A DNA stretch of 64,000 nt from Oxalobacteraceae bacterium (GCA_013284265.1 JABTBR010000028.1:23180-87179); one strand, 5' to 3'; positions 30,993 to 40,567 are shown, numbered from the stretch's first letter. Notes: a model not told the origin generated them from the sequence alone. Numbers and translations are program-made.

Positions 30993-33900
30993 TACACCAG
31001 CACTCGCTCGATGCCGCCGTTGTTGGCCTTGGCCACGTATTCCGGCAGCCAGTTCTCGCCGAGCAGATGCTTGGCGATCTCGATGACGATGTAGTCGGCG
31101 GTGGTGCCGGCATCTTCGCCATAGCGCGAGACGCCGCCCAGGCAGGCTGGGCAGCTGGTCAGGATCTTGACGTCGCCCTTGAAACCGTCGGCGCGCAGCT
31201 TGTCGGCACCCTTGATCATTTCCTCTTCCTTGCGGAAGCGGATCTGGGTCGAGATGTCCGGACGCGACACGGCCAGGGTGCCGGCGTCGCCGCAGCAGCG
31301 GTCGTTCTTTTCGATCTTGACGTTGTCGATGGTCGAAATCAGCGCGTTGACGGTTTTCACCGGTTCCTGCAGCTTCATCGGGCTGTGGCAAGGGTCGTGG
31401 TACATATAGCGGGTACCCTCGACGCCTTCAAGCTTGACGCCTTTTTCCAGCAGGTATTCATGGATATCCATGATGCGGCAGCCCGGGAAGATCTTGTCGA
31501 ACTCATAGGTGGCCAGCTGGTCGTAGCAAGTGCCGCAGGACACCAGCACGGTCTTGATGTCCAGATAGTTCAGGGTATTGGCCATGCGGTGGAACAGCAC
31601 GCGGTTATCCGTCATCATCTTCTCGGCCTTGTCGAACTCGCCGTTACCCCGTTGCGGATAGCCGCAGCACAGGTAGCCCGGCGGCAGCACGGTCTGTACG
31701 CCGACTTCCCACAGCATCGCCTGGGTGGCCAGGCCGACCTGCGAGAACAGGCGCTCCGAGCCGCAGCCCGGGAAGTAGAACACGGCTTCGGTATCGGCCG
31801 TGGTCGCCTTCGGATTGCGGATGATAGGCACGACCTTGTCGTCTTCGATGTCGAGCAGCGCGCGCGCGGTCTTCTTCGGCAGATTGCCCGGCATCTTTTT
31901 ATTGATGAAGTGGATCACCTGCTCGCGCACCGGCGGCTTGCCGGTGGTCGGTTTCGGCGCCTTGGTCTGCTTGCGGGCAAACTTCTTCAGGATGTCGTGG
32001 CCCAGGCCCTGGGCTTTCATGCCCCACTCCAGCATCACCTTGCGGTAGACGTTGATGGTGGTCGGATCGCTGGCGTTCAGGAAGAACATGGTGGCCGCGG
32101 CCATCGGCTTGAAGCTCTTCTTGTCCATCTTGCGCAGCAGATTGCGCATATTCATCGACACGTCGCCGAAGTCGATATTCACCGGGCACGGGGTCGCGCA
32201 CTTGTGGCAGACGGTGCAGTGGTCGGCCACATCCTCGAACTCTTCCCAGTGCTTGATCGAGATGCCGCGGCGGGTCTGCTCTTCGTACAGGAAGGCTTCG
32301 ATCAGCGACGAGGTCGCCAGGATCTTGTCGCGCGGCGAATACAGCAGGTTGGCGCGCGGCACGTGGGTGGCGCACACGGGTTTGCACTTGCCGCAACGCA
32401 GGCAATCCTTGACGCTGTTGGCGATGGCGCCGATATCGCTTTGCTGCATGATCAGCGATTCGTGGCCCATCAGGCCGAACGATGGCGTGTAGGCATTGCG
32501 CAGGTCGGCGTCCATGCCGGCCAGATTGAGCAGCTTGCCCTTGTTGAAGCGGCCTTCCGGATCGATGCGCAGCTTGTAGTCGCGGAATTCGCTGATTTCA
32601 TCTTCGGTCAGGAATTCCAGCTTGGTGATGCCGATGCCGTGCTCGCCCGAGATCACGCCGTTGAGCGAACGGGCCAGTTTCATGATGCGCGCGACGGCCT
32701 GATGGGCGTCCTGCAGCATCTCGTAGTGGTCGGAATTGACCGGCAAGTTGGTATGCACATTGCCGTCGCCGGCGTGCATGTGCAGCGCCACGAAGACGCG
32801 GCCGCGCAGAATGGTCTTGTGGATCGCGTTCGCTTCGTCCAGGATCAGCTTGAAAGCGGCGCCATTGAAGATCTGGCGCAACTGGGCGCGGATTTCCTGT
32901 TTCCAGGTGATGCGCACGGTGCGGTCCTGCACCACGTCGAACAGGGTGGCGTTGGGCTGGGTCAGCAGGCGCTGCTCGAACACCGGCAGCAGGCGTTCCA
33001 GGCCCAGCTCGGCCAGACGGCCTTGCACAGCGGTCAAAGGCTGGTCCAGTTCGGCCAGGATGAAGGTCCAGCGCTGCTGCACCTGATCGAGCAGGGCCAG
33101 CGCCTGCTGGTCGCGGTCGCCCAGCATTTCGGCGTCGCCCACGCTGTCGTCGGCGTCGTCGCTCTTGCCCACCGGCAGATTGCCGGCGATGAAGAAGTCC
33201 TGCAGCGCGCCCGCCAGTTGCAGCTTGTTCTTGATCGACAGTTCAATATTGATGCGCTCGATGCCGTCGGTGTACTCGCCCATGCGGTTGAGTGGAATGA
33301 CCACGTCTTCATTGATCTTGAAGGCGTTGGTGTGCTTGGCGATGGCGGCGGTGCGGGCGCGGTCCAGCCAGAATTTCTTGCGCGCTTCCGGGCTGACGGC
33401 GACAAAACCTTCACCGACGCGGGTGTTGGCGATGCGCACCACTTCCGAGGCGGCCATGGCCACCGCGTTTTCGTCGTCGCCGACGATGTCGCCGAACAGC
33501 GCCATCTTCGGCAGCACGCCGCGCTTCGATTTGGTGGCATAGCCGACCGCGCGCAGATAGCGCTCGTCCAGATGCTCCAGACCGGCCAGGCGCAGGGTGC
33601 TGAACTGCTCGCCCTTGGCCGGCAGGCCGTCCAGGTAATCCTTGATCTCGACGATCGATGGAATCGCGTCGCGTGCCTGGCCGAAGAATTCCAGGCAGAC
33701 GGTACGGGCGAACTTCGGCATCTTGTGCAGAATCCAGCGCCCCGAGGTGATCAGGCCGTCGCAACCCTCTTTCTGGATGCCCGGCAGACCCGACAGGAAC
33801 TTGTCGGTGACGTCCTTGCCCAGGCCTTCCTTGCGGAACTTGCGGCCTTCGATGACCAGGGTTTCGGTCTTGAACGGTTCGCCCTTGGCTTCGCCGCGCG

Positions 33901-35023
33901 CGTTCGGGTGGGTCCATTCCAGCTTGAACTTGGCCACGGGCGCGTCGTGAATCTTCGACAAATTGTGTTCCAGACGGGTCACTTCGAGCCAGTCGCCGTT
34001 CGGGTCGACCATGCGCCAGGAGGCCAGATTGTCCAGTGCGGTGCCCCACAGCACGGCCTTCTTGCCGCCCGCGTTCATCGCGATATTGCCGCCGATGCAG
34101 GAGGCGTGCGCCGAGGTCGGGTCGACCGCGAACACGAAACCGGCTTTTTCGGCCGCTTCCGAGACTTTATTGGTGATCACGCCGGCGCCGGTGTGGATGG
34201 TGGCGTATTCGTGGTCCAGGCCGGGCAGCACCTTCATCTCCACCGGGCCCATGGTGATCAGCTTTTCGGTGTTGATGACGGCCGACAGCGGCGTCAATGG
34301 AATCGCGCCGCCGGTGTAGCCGGTGCCGCCGCCGCGCGGGATGATGGTCAGCCCCAGTTCGATACAACCCTTGACCAGGCCGGCCATTTCATCTTCGGTG
34401 TCCGGGGTCAGCACCACGAACGGGTACTCGACGCGCCAGTCGGTGGCATCGGTCACGTGCGAGACGCGGGTCATGCCGTCGAAGCGGACATTGTACTTTT
34501 CGGTATAGCGGCTCAGCACCTTGGTGGTGCGCTTGCGCAAGTCCCAGGTCTGGCGGAATTCTTCGCCGAAGTCGGCCACGGCCTTGCTGGCCGCGCGCAG
34601 CAGCTGTTCCACATTGGCGCTGCGCTGGCGCGCCAGCTCGGCGGCCTCGCGGTCGGCGCCGGCCTCGCCCACCGAGTCGACGGTCAGGCGGCGCTTGTCC
34701 ACCTCGGCCAGACGGTGATGCAGGGCATCGATCAATTCCTGGCGGCGTTTCGGGTTATCCAGCAGGTCGTCCTGCAGGTAGGGATTGCGCCGCACCACCC
34801 AGATATCGCCCAGCACCTCGTACAGCATGCGCGCCGAACGGCCGGTCTGACGGGCACCGCGCAGGGTATCCAGCAAACGCCAGGAGTCTTCGCCTAACAG
34901 CCGTATGACGATCTCGCGATCGGAAAACGAGGTGTAGTTATAGGGAATTTCACGCAGGCGAGTCGGGGCCGGACCATGGGGGGTCTCGGCCAGCAAAGCT
35001 TGGATTTGTGCGGGGGCGTTCAT
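30992..35023 (-). CDS. DUF3683 / FAD-linked oxidase / Fe-S oxidoreductase fusion
   Basis: A very large protein of 1343 residues. In order: an N-terminal DUF3683 domain (about 1-190), a VAO-type FAD-binding domain (about 200-420, IPRGGGTGYTGGAIPLTP and GNIAMNAGGKKAVLWG), an FAD-oxidase C-terminal domain (to about 830, ending with SGEHGIGITKLEF), two Fe-S motifs (CLRCGKCKPVC and CTVCHKCATPCPV), and a CCG-type C-terminal region with CCGYPQRG, CGTCYDQL and CCGDAGTL. The layout fuses the parts of glycolate or D-lactate oxidase systems (GlcD and GlcF-like) in one chain. D-2-hydroxyacid oxidation with electron delivery to the respiratory chain is likely; the substrate is unproven. Confidence 0.88.
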   Translation of the reverse strand: MNAPAQIQALLAETPHGPAPTRLREIPYNYTSFSDREIVIRLLGEDSWRLLDTLRGARQTGRSARMLYEVLGDIWVVRRNPYLQDDLLDNPKRRQELIDALHHRLAEVDKRRLTVDSVGEAGADREAAELARQRSANVEQLLRAASKAVADFGEEFRQTWDLRKRTTKVLSRYTEKYNVRFDGMTRVSHVTDATDWRVEYPFVVLTPDTEDEMAGLVKGCIELGLTIIPRGGGTGYTGGAIPLTPLSAVINTEKLITMGPVEMKVLPGLDHEYATIHTGAGVITNKVSEAAEKAGFVFAVDPTSAHASCIGGNIAMNAGGKKAVLWGTALDNLASWRMVDPNGDWLEVTRLEHNLSKIHDAPVAKFKLEWTHPNARGEAKGEPFKTETLVIEGRKFRKEGLGKDVTDKFLSGLPGIQKEGCDGLITSGRWILHKMPKFARTVCLEFFGQARDAIPSIVEIKDYLDGLPAKGEQFSTLRLAGLEHLDERYLRAVGYATKSKRGVLPKMALFGDIVGDDENAVAMAASEVVRIANTRVGEGFVAVSPEARKKFWLDRARTAAIAKHTNAFKINEDVVIPLNRMGEYTDGIERINIELSIKNKLQLAGALQDFFIAGNLPVGKSDDADDSVGDAEMLGDRDQQALALLDQVQQRWTFILAELDQPLTAVQGRLAELGLERLLPVFEQRLLTQPNATLFDVVQDRTVRITWKQEIRAQLRQIFNGAAFKLILDEANAIHKTILRGRVFVALHMHAGDGNVHTNLPVNSDHYEMLQDAHQAVARIMKLARSLNGVISGEHGIGITKLEFLTEDEISEFRDYKLRIDPEGRFNKGKLLNLAGMDADLRNAYTPSFGLMGHESLIMQQSDIGAIANSVKDCLRCGKCKPVCATHVPRANLLYSPRDKILATSSLIEAFLYEEQTRRGISIKHWEEFEDVADHCTVCHKCATPCPVNIDFGDVSMNMRNLLRKMDKKSFKPMAAATMFFLNASDPTTINVYRKVMLEWGMKAQGLGHDILKKFARKQTKAPKPTTGKPPVREQVIHFINKKMPGNLPKKTARALLDIEDDKVVPIIRNPKATTADTEAVFYFPGCGSERLFSQVGLATQAMLWEVGVQTVLPPGYLCCGYPQRGNGEFDKAEKMMTDNRVLFHRMANTLNYLDIKTVLVSCGTCYDQLATYEFDKIFPGCRIMDIHEYLLEKGVKLEGVEGTRYMYHDPCHSPMKLQEPVKTVNALISTIDNVKIEKNDRCCGDAGTLAVSRPDISTQIRFRKEEEMIKGADKLRADGFKGDVKILTSCPACLGGVSRYGEDAGTTADYIVIEIAKHLLGENWLPEYVAKANNGGIERVLV

Positions 35024-35246
35024 TGTGCGTTTGGGCGTGTGGACGAAATACTAAAGGGCCATTCTAGCGTATTGCGCCGCACCACGCCGGAGAGCCCTGC
35101 GCCGCCAAAGGACAATCGGCAATCCATTCCGCCAAAATAAATTCAGAAATAATGCATTTCACTGGCAGAAAATGGCAAAACTGGTATGTATCAATGAATA
35201 TGATTTATATATCCAGCCATATAACGGAATTGCATACTAGCGTCCC

Positions 35247-35738
35247 TCAGCCCAGCAAGTGCCCGATTCGCTGCCAAACGCCGTCCGGCACGTACAACAA
35301 CAGGGTGGTCATGGTGAGGTAGCGCAACAGCTTTCCCACCGCCATATAGGCCACGCTGGACCAGAATGGCAACTTGAGCCAGCCCGCCAATGTACACAAC
35401 GGGTCGCCCACGCCGGGCAGCCAGGCCAGCAGCATGGTTTTGGCGCCATAGCGGGCCAGCCAGCCGAACCAGCGGCTTTCGCGCTCCTTGGCAAAGGCTG
35501 TCTTGGCGCGGTAGCCCAGCCAGTAGTCGACCGCGCCGCCCAGGGTGTTGCCCAGGGTGGCGACGCCGATCACGGGCCAGAACAGGACGGGATTGGCCTT
35601 GATGACGGCAAACACCGCCGGTTCCGAGCCCAGCGGGAGCAAGGTGGCGGATACAAAACTGATCAGAAAGACCGACGTCAGCCCGACTTCCGGTGCCGCC
35701 AGCAGGTGCAGCAGCCAGGCAATTGCAGATTCGATCAT
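35247..35738 (-). CDS. YqaA-like (DedA/VTT-related) membrane protein
   Basis: A 163-residue inner-membrane protein with several hydrophobic segments (about residues 18-40, 48-68, 92-115 and 130-150). The family-type motifs are SEPAVFAVIKANP, GVATLGNTLGGAVDYWLG and LAWLPGVGDPLCTLAGWLKL, the last resembling the re-entrant region of DedA/VTT proteins implicated in lipid scrambling. The ATG at 35738 starts the family homology. It is divergent from ilvA. The exact role is unknown. Confidence 0.83.
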   Translation of the reverse strand: MIESAIAWLLHLLAAPEVGLTSVFLISFVSATLLPLGSEPAVFAVIKANPVLFWPVIGVATLGNTLGGAVDYWLGYRAKTAFAKERESRWFGWLARYGAKTMLLAWLPGVGDPLCTLAGWLKLPFWSSVAYMAVGKLLRYLTMTTLLLYVPDGVWQRIGHLLG

Positions 35739-35746
35739 CGGGTTCT

Positions 35747-35776
35747 TTGATGGTGGCGGAAGCTGTCCATTATAAT
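35747..35776 (+). promoter_or_regulatory. Promoter of ilvA
   Basis: TTGATG (35747-35752) and TATAAT (35771-35776) are spaced by 18 bp. Transcription from here would give a leader of roughly 155 nt before ilvA, containing a hairpin CCGGTT-ACC-AACCGG at 35847-35861. Confidence 0.6.
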
Positions 35777-35938
35777 TAAGACACACCGCACCATTGAACA
35801 GTTCGGCTTCGCGCCCACCGGCGCCCTGCCTGCACCCCTGCCGTCCCCGGTTACCAACCGGCTAGAAGAGCATGTCTTCGCATCAAACGTACCAGTGCCC
35901 ACCCCGGCCCTGGCCCAGAATCACACTGTTTGCAGACC

Positions 35939-37474
35939 ATGACCATCGACTACCTGAAGAAAACCCTGACCGCACGCGTCTACGACGTGGCCACTGAAAC
36001 CCCGCTGGAACTCGCGCCGACCCTGTCGCAGCGTTACGAGAACCGAATTTATTTCAAGCGCGAGGACATGCAGAGCGTGTTCAGCTTCAAGATTCGTGGC
36101 GCCTATAACAAGATGGCGCACCTCAGCGATGCCCAGCGCAAGCGCGGCGTCATTTGCGCCTCGGCCGGCAACCATGCCCAGGGCGTGGCGCTGTCGGCCG
36201 CGCGCATGGGCTGCCGCGCGGTCATCGTGATGCCGACCACCACCCCGCTGGTCAAGGTCGATGCGGTCAAGTCGCGCGGTGGCGCCGATGTGGAAGTGGT
36301 GCTGTTCGGCGAGTCCTACACGGACGCCTACAACCACGCGCTGACGCTGGAAAAAGAACAGAAACTGACCTTTGTGCACCCCTTCGACGATCCGGACGTG
36401 ATCGCCGGCCAGGGCACCATCGGCATGGAAATCCTGCGCCAGCACGCTGGCCCCATCCACGCGATCTTCGTGCCCATCGGCGGCGGCGGCCTGATCTCGG
36501 GCATTGCCGCCTACGTCAAGCAGATCCGTCCGGACATCAAGATCATCGGCGTGCAAAGCATCGATTCCGACGCCATGGTGCGCAGCGTCAAGGCCGGCGA
36601 GCGCGTGACCCTGGCCGACGTGGGCCTGTTCTGCGACGGCACCGCCGTCCGTCTGGCCGGCGAGGAAACCTTCCGCCTGGTGCAGCAATATGTGGATGAA
36701 TTCATCGTCGTCGATACCGACGCCGTCTGCGCCGCCATCAAGGATGTGTTTACCGATACCCGCTCGATCCTGGAACCGTCCGGCGCGCTGTCCATCGCCG
36801 GCGCCAAGGCCTATGTGGAACGGGCCGCGCTGACCAAGGACCCGATCAAGAACGAAACCCTGATCACCATCGCCAGTGGCGCGAATATGAACTTCGACCG
36901 CCTGCGCTTCGTGGCCGAACGGGCCGAACTGGGCGAGTCGCGCGAAGCCGTGTTCGCCGTCACGCTGCCGGAACAGCGCGGCAGCTTCAAGCGCTTCTGC
37001 TCGCTGGTCGGCCCGCGCAATGTGACCGAATTCAACTACCGCATCAGCGACCAGGACCAGGCCCATGTGTTCGTCGGCATCCAGATCGCCGACCGCGGCG
37101 AGTCCGGCACCTTGGCGCGCCGCTTCGACGAGCATGGTTTCAGCACGCTGGACCTGACCCATGACGAACTGGCCAAGGCCCACATCCGCCATCTGGTCGG
37201 CGGCAAGAGCTCGCTGGCCCAGGATGAGTTGCTGTACCGCTTCGAGTTCCCCGAGCGTCCGGGCGCGCTGATGCGCTTCCTCGACAGCATGGCGCCGAAC
37301 TGGAATATCTCGCTGTGCCACTACCGCAGCCAGGGCGGCGATGTCGGCCGCATCCTGATCGGCCTGCAGGTGCCGCCGGATGAAATGGGGGCGTTTACCC
37401 AGTTCCTGACCACGCTGGGTTACCGGTATTGGGATGAGACGGCCAATCCGGTGTACAAGCTGTTCCTGGGTTGA
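35939..37474 (+). CDS. ilvA: Threonine ammonia-lyase, biosynthetic
   Basis: A 511-residue PLP enzyme that deaminates threonine to 2-oxobutanoate, the first step of isoleucine synthesis. The PLP lysine is Lys51 in VFSFKIRG; SAGNHAQGVA and VPIGGGGLISGIA are the cofactor-phosphate and ligand loops. Two C-terminal ACT-like regulatory domains (about residues 330-415 and 425-511) mark the feedback-inhibited biosynthetic form rather than the short catabolic one. The ATG at 35939 is used; an in-frame TTG lies three codons upstream, and no strong ribosome-binding site is visible. Confidence 0.96.
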   Translation: MTIDYLKKTLTARVYDVATETPLELAPTLSQRYENRIYFKREDMQSVFSFKIRGAYNKMAHLSDAQRKRGVICASAGNHAQGVALSAARMGCRAVIVMPTTTPLVKVDAVKSRGGADVEVVLFGESYTDAYNHALTLEKEQKLTFVHPFDDPDVIAGQGTIGMEILRQHAGPIHAIFVPIGGGGLISGIAAYVKQIRPDIKIIGVQSIDSDAMVRSVKAGERVTLADVGLFCDGTAVRLAGEETFRLVQQYVDEFIVVDTDAVCAAIKDVFTDTRSILEPSGALSIAGAKAYVERAALTKDPIKNETLITIASGANMNFDRLRFVAERAELGESREAVFAVTLPEQRGSFKRFCSLVGPRNVTEFNYRISDQDQAHVFVGIQIADRGESGTLARRFDEHGFSTLDLTHDELAKAHIRHLVGGKSSLAQDELLYRFEFPERPGALMRFLDSMAPNWNISLCHYRSQGGDVGRILIGLQVPPDEMGAFTQFLTTLGYRYWDETANPVYKLFLG

Positions 37475-37496
37475 TTCCGGCTGCTTCTCCGGTTGC

Positions 37497-37623
37497 TTTA
37501 AAACCCAAGGCGTAACCCTGGGGTCTGACCCGGCGGGTCAGACCCCGGCTCTTTGCCTTGGGTTTTAAATACCTCGGCGGCCCGCTTGGGTCGGACCCCG
37601 GCTCTTTGCGGTGGGTTTTAAAC
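37497..37623. repeat. Modular palindromic repeat, copy 4 (full plus half)
   Basis: A full unit spans 37497-37569: left arm AAAACCCAAGGCGTAACCCT, core 37520-37546, right arm GGCTCTTTGCCTTGGGTTTT. A second half-unit follows (GGGTCGGACCCCGGCTCTTT at about 37588-37607, then GCGGTGGGTTTTAAA). It lies between ilvA and queF. Confidence 0.85.
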
Positions 37624-37749
37624 GGGTCGGCGGCACGCTTAGCTCGTACCCGCATTCACATTTCTGTGTAGACGGTATACGCCGCGCCAGCGGCACGGCG
37701 CGCCCCTTTGCGCTACCATGGCTGATTCGTCCGTTTTCACCCACACATC

Positions 37750-38583
37750 ATGACCAATACCGTCGATCTCTCGCCTTTGGGCAAAACCTCCGCCTACCGC
37801 ACCGATTACGCTCCCGAACTGCTGTTCCCGATCGCCCGCCAGGGCAAGCGCGATGAACTGGGCCTGAGCGGTACCCTGCCCTTCTTCGGCGTGGATATCT
37901 GGAACGCCTACGAAATCTCCTGGCTCAACAGCCGTGGCAAGCCGCAGGTGGCGATCGCGCGCATCACGGTGCCGGCCGATTCGCCCAACATCATCGAATC
38001 GAAGTCCTTCAAGCTCTACCTGAACTCCTTCAACCAGACCCGCCTGGACAGCCCGGTGGCCCTGAAAACCCTGCTGGCCCAGGATCTGTCCAAGGGCTTC
38101 GGCGCCAACGTCCATATCTCGCTGACCTTGCCGGAAGAGTTCGGCATGGTGGAGATGGGCGAACTCGACGGCCTGCTGCTGGACCGCCTGGACGTGGAAA
38201 TCGACAGCTACAGTCCGGCGCCGCAGTTGCTGCGCGCCAGCCACGACGAAGGCCCGGTGGAGGAAACCCTGCTGTCGCACCTGCTCAAGTCGAACTGCCT
38301 GGTCACCGGCCAGCCGGACTGGGCCAGCGTGCAAATTCATTACTGCGGCCCGCAAATCGACCAGGAAAGCCTGCTCAAGTATCTGATCGGCTTCCGCGAG
38401 CACAATGAATTCCACGAGCAATGCGTCGAGCGCATCTTTACCGACATCCTGCGCGAATGTGCTCCCCAGCAATTGGCCGTGTACGCGCGCTATACCCGCC
38501 GCGGCGGCCTGGATATCAATCCCTGGCGCAGCAACTTCAGCTCGTCGACGCGCCCGCCAAATCTGCGCGGCGCGCGCCAATAG
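37750..38583 (+). CDS. queF: NADPH-dependent 7-cyano-7-deazaguanine reductase
   Basis: A 277-residue enzyme of the long, E. coli-like QueF class; it reduces preQ0 to preQ1 in queuosine synthesis. The nucleophile Cys183 is in KSNCLVTGQPDW with Asp190 following. The QueF motif ESKSFKLYLNS is at 83-93, and the C-terminal half carries HNEFHEQCVERI and TRRGGLDINPWRS. It stands alone between ilvA and ptsN, and the other queuosine genes are not in this window. Confidence 0.96.
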   Translation: MTNTVDLSPLGKTSAYRTDYAPELLFPIARQGKRDELGLSGTLPFFGVDIWNAYEISWLNSRGKPQVAIARITVPADSPNIIESKSFKLYLNSFNQTRLDSPVALKTLLAQDLSKGFGANVHISLTLPEEFGMVEMGELDGLLLDRLDVEIDSYSPAPQLLRASHDEGPVEETLLSHLLKSNCLVTGQPDWASVQIHYCGPQIDQESLLKYLIGFREHNEFHEQCVERIFTDILRECAPQQLAVYARYTRRGGLDINPWRSNFSSSTRPPNLRGARQ

Positions 38584-39006
38584 CGAGCGCGACGGCCGCC
38601 GCGACGACGGCCGCGACGGCCACAATCCCGCCGTACTGTTGCGTTTTGCGCCGCCTCAATCGGGCGGCAGCGCACTGGCCGCTGGCAGGAGTAAGATGGT
38701 TTTACAGTGGGACAACAGCTAGGAGGTTGACGATGACAACTAGAGCCTTTCGTCAAAAAACACGAAAAAATCGGTGAAACCACCATCAATCTGGCAAAAA
38801 AGCGGGATTTATCCTGTTTTCAGAGCATAAATAGCGAAACAGCAGCATAATATTCTTTTTGCAACGAATTGACCTGCCCCGCGCGCCCTGTGGCGGAACG
38901 CACCGGAAAGGCCTGCTTCAGCGATTTCATGTTACAGGGTACGGAAACAAGCCTATAATTCTGCTCGCAAGCCACCTTTGTGCGTCGCACCATTTTATGT
39001 CGCGTT
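38584..39006. other. 420-bp gene-poor region at a probable inversion boundary
   Basis: No convincing gene. The first 40 bp form a degenerate array of GACGGCCGC-like words. At 38733-38777 a 14-codon frame (MTTRAFRQKTRKNR) has a perfect AGGAGG in front, which is striking but may be chance or a remnant. The right end holds the ptsN promoter. The region lies where the order of the rpoN–ptsN locus is broken. Confidence 0.45.
38932..38959 (+). promoter_or_regulatory. Promoter of ptsN
   Basis: TTACAG (38932-38937) and a perfect TATAAT (38954-38959) are separated by 16 bp, and the ptsN ATG follows 47 bp downstream. The promoter lets ptsN be transcribed without the rpoN operon. Confidence 0.55.
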
Positions 39007-39489
39007 ATGAACAACCTCAGCAAAATACTCTCACTTGAAAACGTCCTGCTTGATCTGGAAGTGTCCAGCAAGAAACGGGCATTCGAGCAAGCCGGACTGA
39101 TTTTCGAAAACAATTGCGGCATCGCCCGCTCTACCGTCTCGGATAATCTGTTCGCCCGCGAACGCCTGGGCTCCACCGGCCTGGGCCACGGCGTGGCCGT
39201 GCCGCATGGCCGCATCAAGGGCATGAAAACCCTGAAGAACCCGCTGGCCGCCTTCGTGCGCCTGGCCGAGCCGATCCCCTTCGAGTCGCCGGACGGCAAA
39301 CCGGTCAATCTGCTGTTCTTCCTGCTCATTCCCGACCACGTGACCCAGCAGCACCTGGAAATCCTGTCGGAAATCGCCGAAATGTTCTCGGACGACGCCT
39401 TCCGCACCGCGCTGAGTACGGAAACCGATCCTAAAGTCGTCCATGCGCGCATCGTCAACTGGCTGCCCAGCCTGCAGGCCGCCGGCTAA
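39007..39489 (+). CDS. ptsN: Nitrogen-related PTS enzyme IIA
   Basis: A 160-residue EIIA-Ntr protein, a phosphorylatable regulator linking nitrogen and potassium status to metabolism rather than transporting sugar. The phospho-His is His67 in GHGVAVPHGRIKG. The ATG at 39007 (MNNLSKILS) fits the family start. It is followed by hprK and rapZ in the same direction. In most betaproteobacteria ptsN sits directly after rpoN–hpf; here those genes are 10 kb away on the other strand. Confidence 0.93.
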   Translation: MNNLSKILSLENVLLDLEVSSKKRAFEQAGLIFENNCGIARSTVSDNLFARERLGSTGLGHGVAVPHGRIKGMKTLKNPLAAFVRLAEPIPFESPDGKPVNLLFFLLIPDHVTQQHLEILSEIAEMFSDDAFRTALSTETDPKVVHARIVNWLPSLQAAG

Positions 39490-39631
39490 CATCCGCATAT
39501 TTGCGCCGTACCACGGGGAGCCGCGCTCCCCGGTCCGCTCCTCCGGCGGACGCTGCACGCGAAGGCCGCACGCCTTGCATAACCATGAGTTACACTAGGC
39601 ATACCCCCTCACTGCCCGGAAAAGAACACTC

Positions 39632-40567
39632 ATGCTGCAAACTCCGCTGACGATTCAAAGGCTGTACGACGACAATCGCGAAAGTTTACAGCTCGGCTGG
39701 TTTGCCGGCTTCCCCGGCGGCGAACGCCTGATCTCGGGCGATGTCGCCTCGGCCGCCGATCAGGTGGGCCACTTGAACACCATCCACCCGGGCCGCATCC
39801 AGGTGTTCGGGCACCAGGAAATCAATTACTACCAGCGCCTCAAGTCGCTTACCCGCACCCATGTGATCGGCGAGCTGATCGCAGGCGGTCCGCCCGCGCT
39901 GATCATCGCCCAGGGGCTGGAAACGCCGCCGGACATCCTGGCGATCTGCGACGAGAAAAATATCCCCCTGTTTTCCACCCCGCTGCCGGCGGCGCAGGTG
40001 ATCGACTTCCTGCGCGTCTATCTGTCCAAGAAACTGGCGCAGCGCATCATCATGCATGGCGTGTTCATGGACGTGCTGGGCGTGGGCGTGCTCATTACCG
40101 GCGACTCGGGCCTGGGCAAGAGCGAGCTGGGCCTGGAGCTGATTTCGCGCAGCCATGGCCTGGTGGCCGACGATGCGGTGGAGTTTTCGCGCATCGCGCC
40201 GAACATGATCGAAGGCCGCTGCCCGGCCCTGCTGCAGAATCTGCTGGAAGTGCGCGGGCTGGGCCTGCTCGACATCAAGGCCATCTTCGGCGAGACCGCC
40301 GTGCGCCGCAAGATGCGCCTGAAACTGATCGTGCATCTGGTGCGCCGCAGCGCGCTGGAAGAGGAAGTGGAACGCCTGCCCTTCCAGTTCCCGACCGAAG
40401 ATGTGCTGGGTCTGCCGGTACGCAAGGTCGTCATCCCTGTGGCGGCCGGCCGAAATATCGCGGTGCTGCTCGAAGCCGCCGTTCGCAATACCATCCTGCA
40501 ACTGCGCGGCATCGATACGCTGCAGGAGTTCATGGAACGTCAACGACAGGCCATGAGCGGCGACTGA
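39632..40567 (+). CDS. hprK: HPr kinase/phosphorylase
   Basis: A 311-residue bifunctional kinase/phosphorylase acting on Ser of HPr. The conserved His142 precedes the Walker A GDSGLGKS (157-164), and the HprK signature LLEVRGLGLLDIKAIFG follows at about 205-221. The incomplete PTS of betaproteobacteria uses HprK for regulation only. It is preceded by two GC-rich hairpins (39516-39556) in the 142-bp gap after ptsN. Confidence 0.95.
   Translation: MLQTPLTIQRLYDDNRESLQLGWFAGFPGGERLISGDVASAADQVGHLNTIHPGRIQVFGHQEINYYQRLKSLTRTHVIGELIAGGPPALIIAQGLETPPDILAICDEKNIPLFSTPLPAAQVIDFLRVYLSKKLAQRIIMHGVFMDVLGVGVLITGDSGLGKSELGLELISRSHGLVADDAVEFSRIAPNMIEGRCPALLQNLLEVRGLGLLDIKAIFGETAVRRKMRLKLIVHLVRRSALEEEVERLPFQFPTEDVLGLPVRKVVIPVAAGRNIAVLLEAAVRNTILQLRGIDTLQEFMERQRQAMSGD

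Noticed and set aside
31067..34897. A 1276-codon open frame on the plus strand opposite the FAD-linked oxidase.
   Set aside because: It is the antisense shadow of a high-GC gene whose codon usage leaves few stops; the minus-strand frame has clear FAD and Fe-S motifs, the plus frame none.
38980..39006. An upstream start for ptsN nine codons earlier.
   Set aside because: The extension (MRRTILCRV) is not part of the family, and the ATG at 39007 gives the normal N-terminus.
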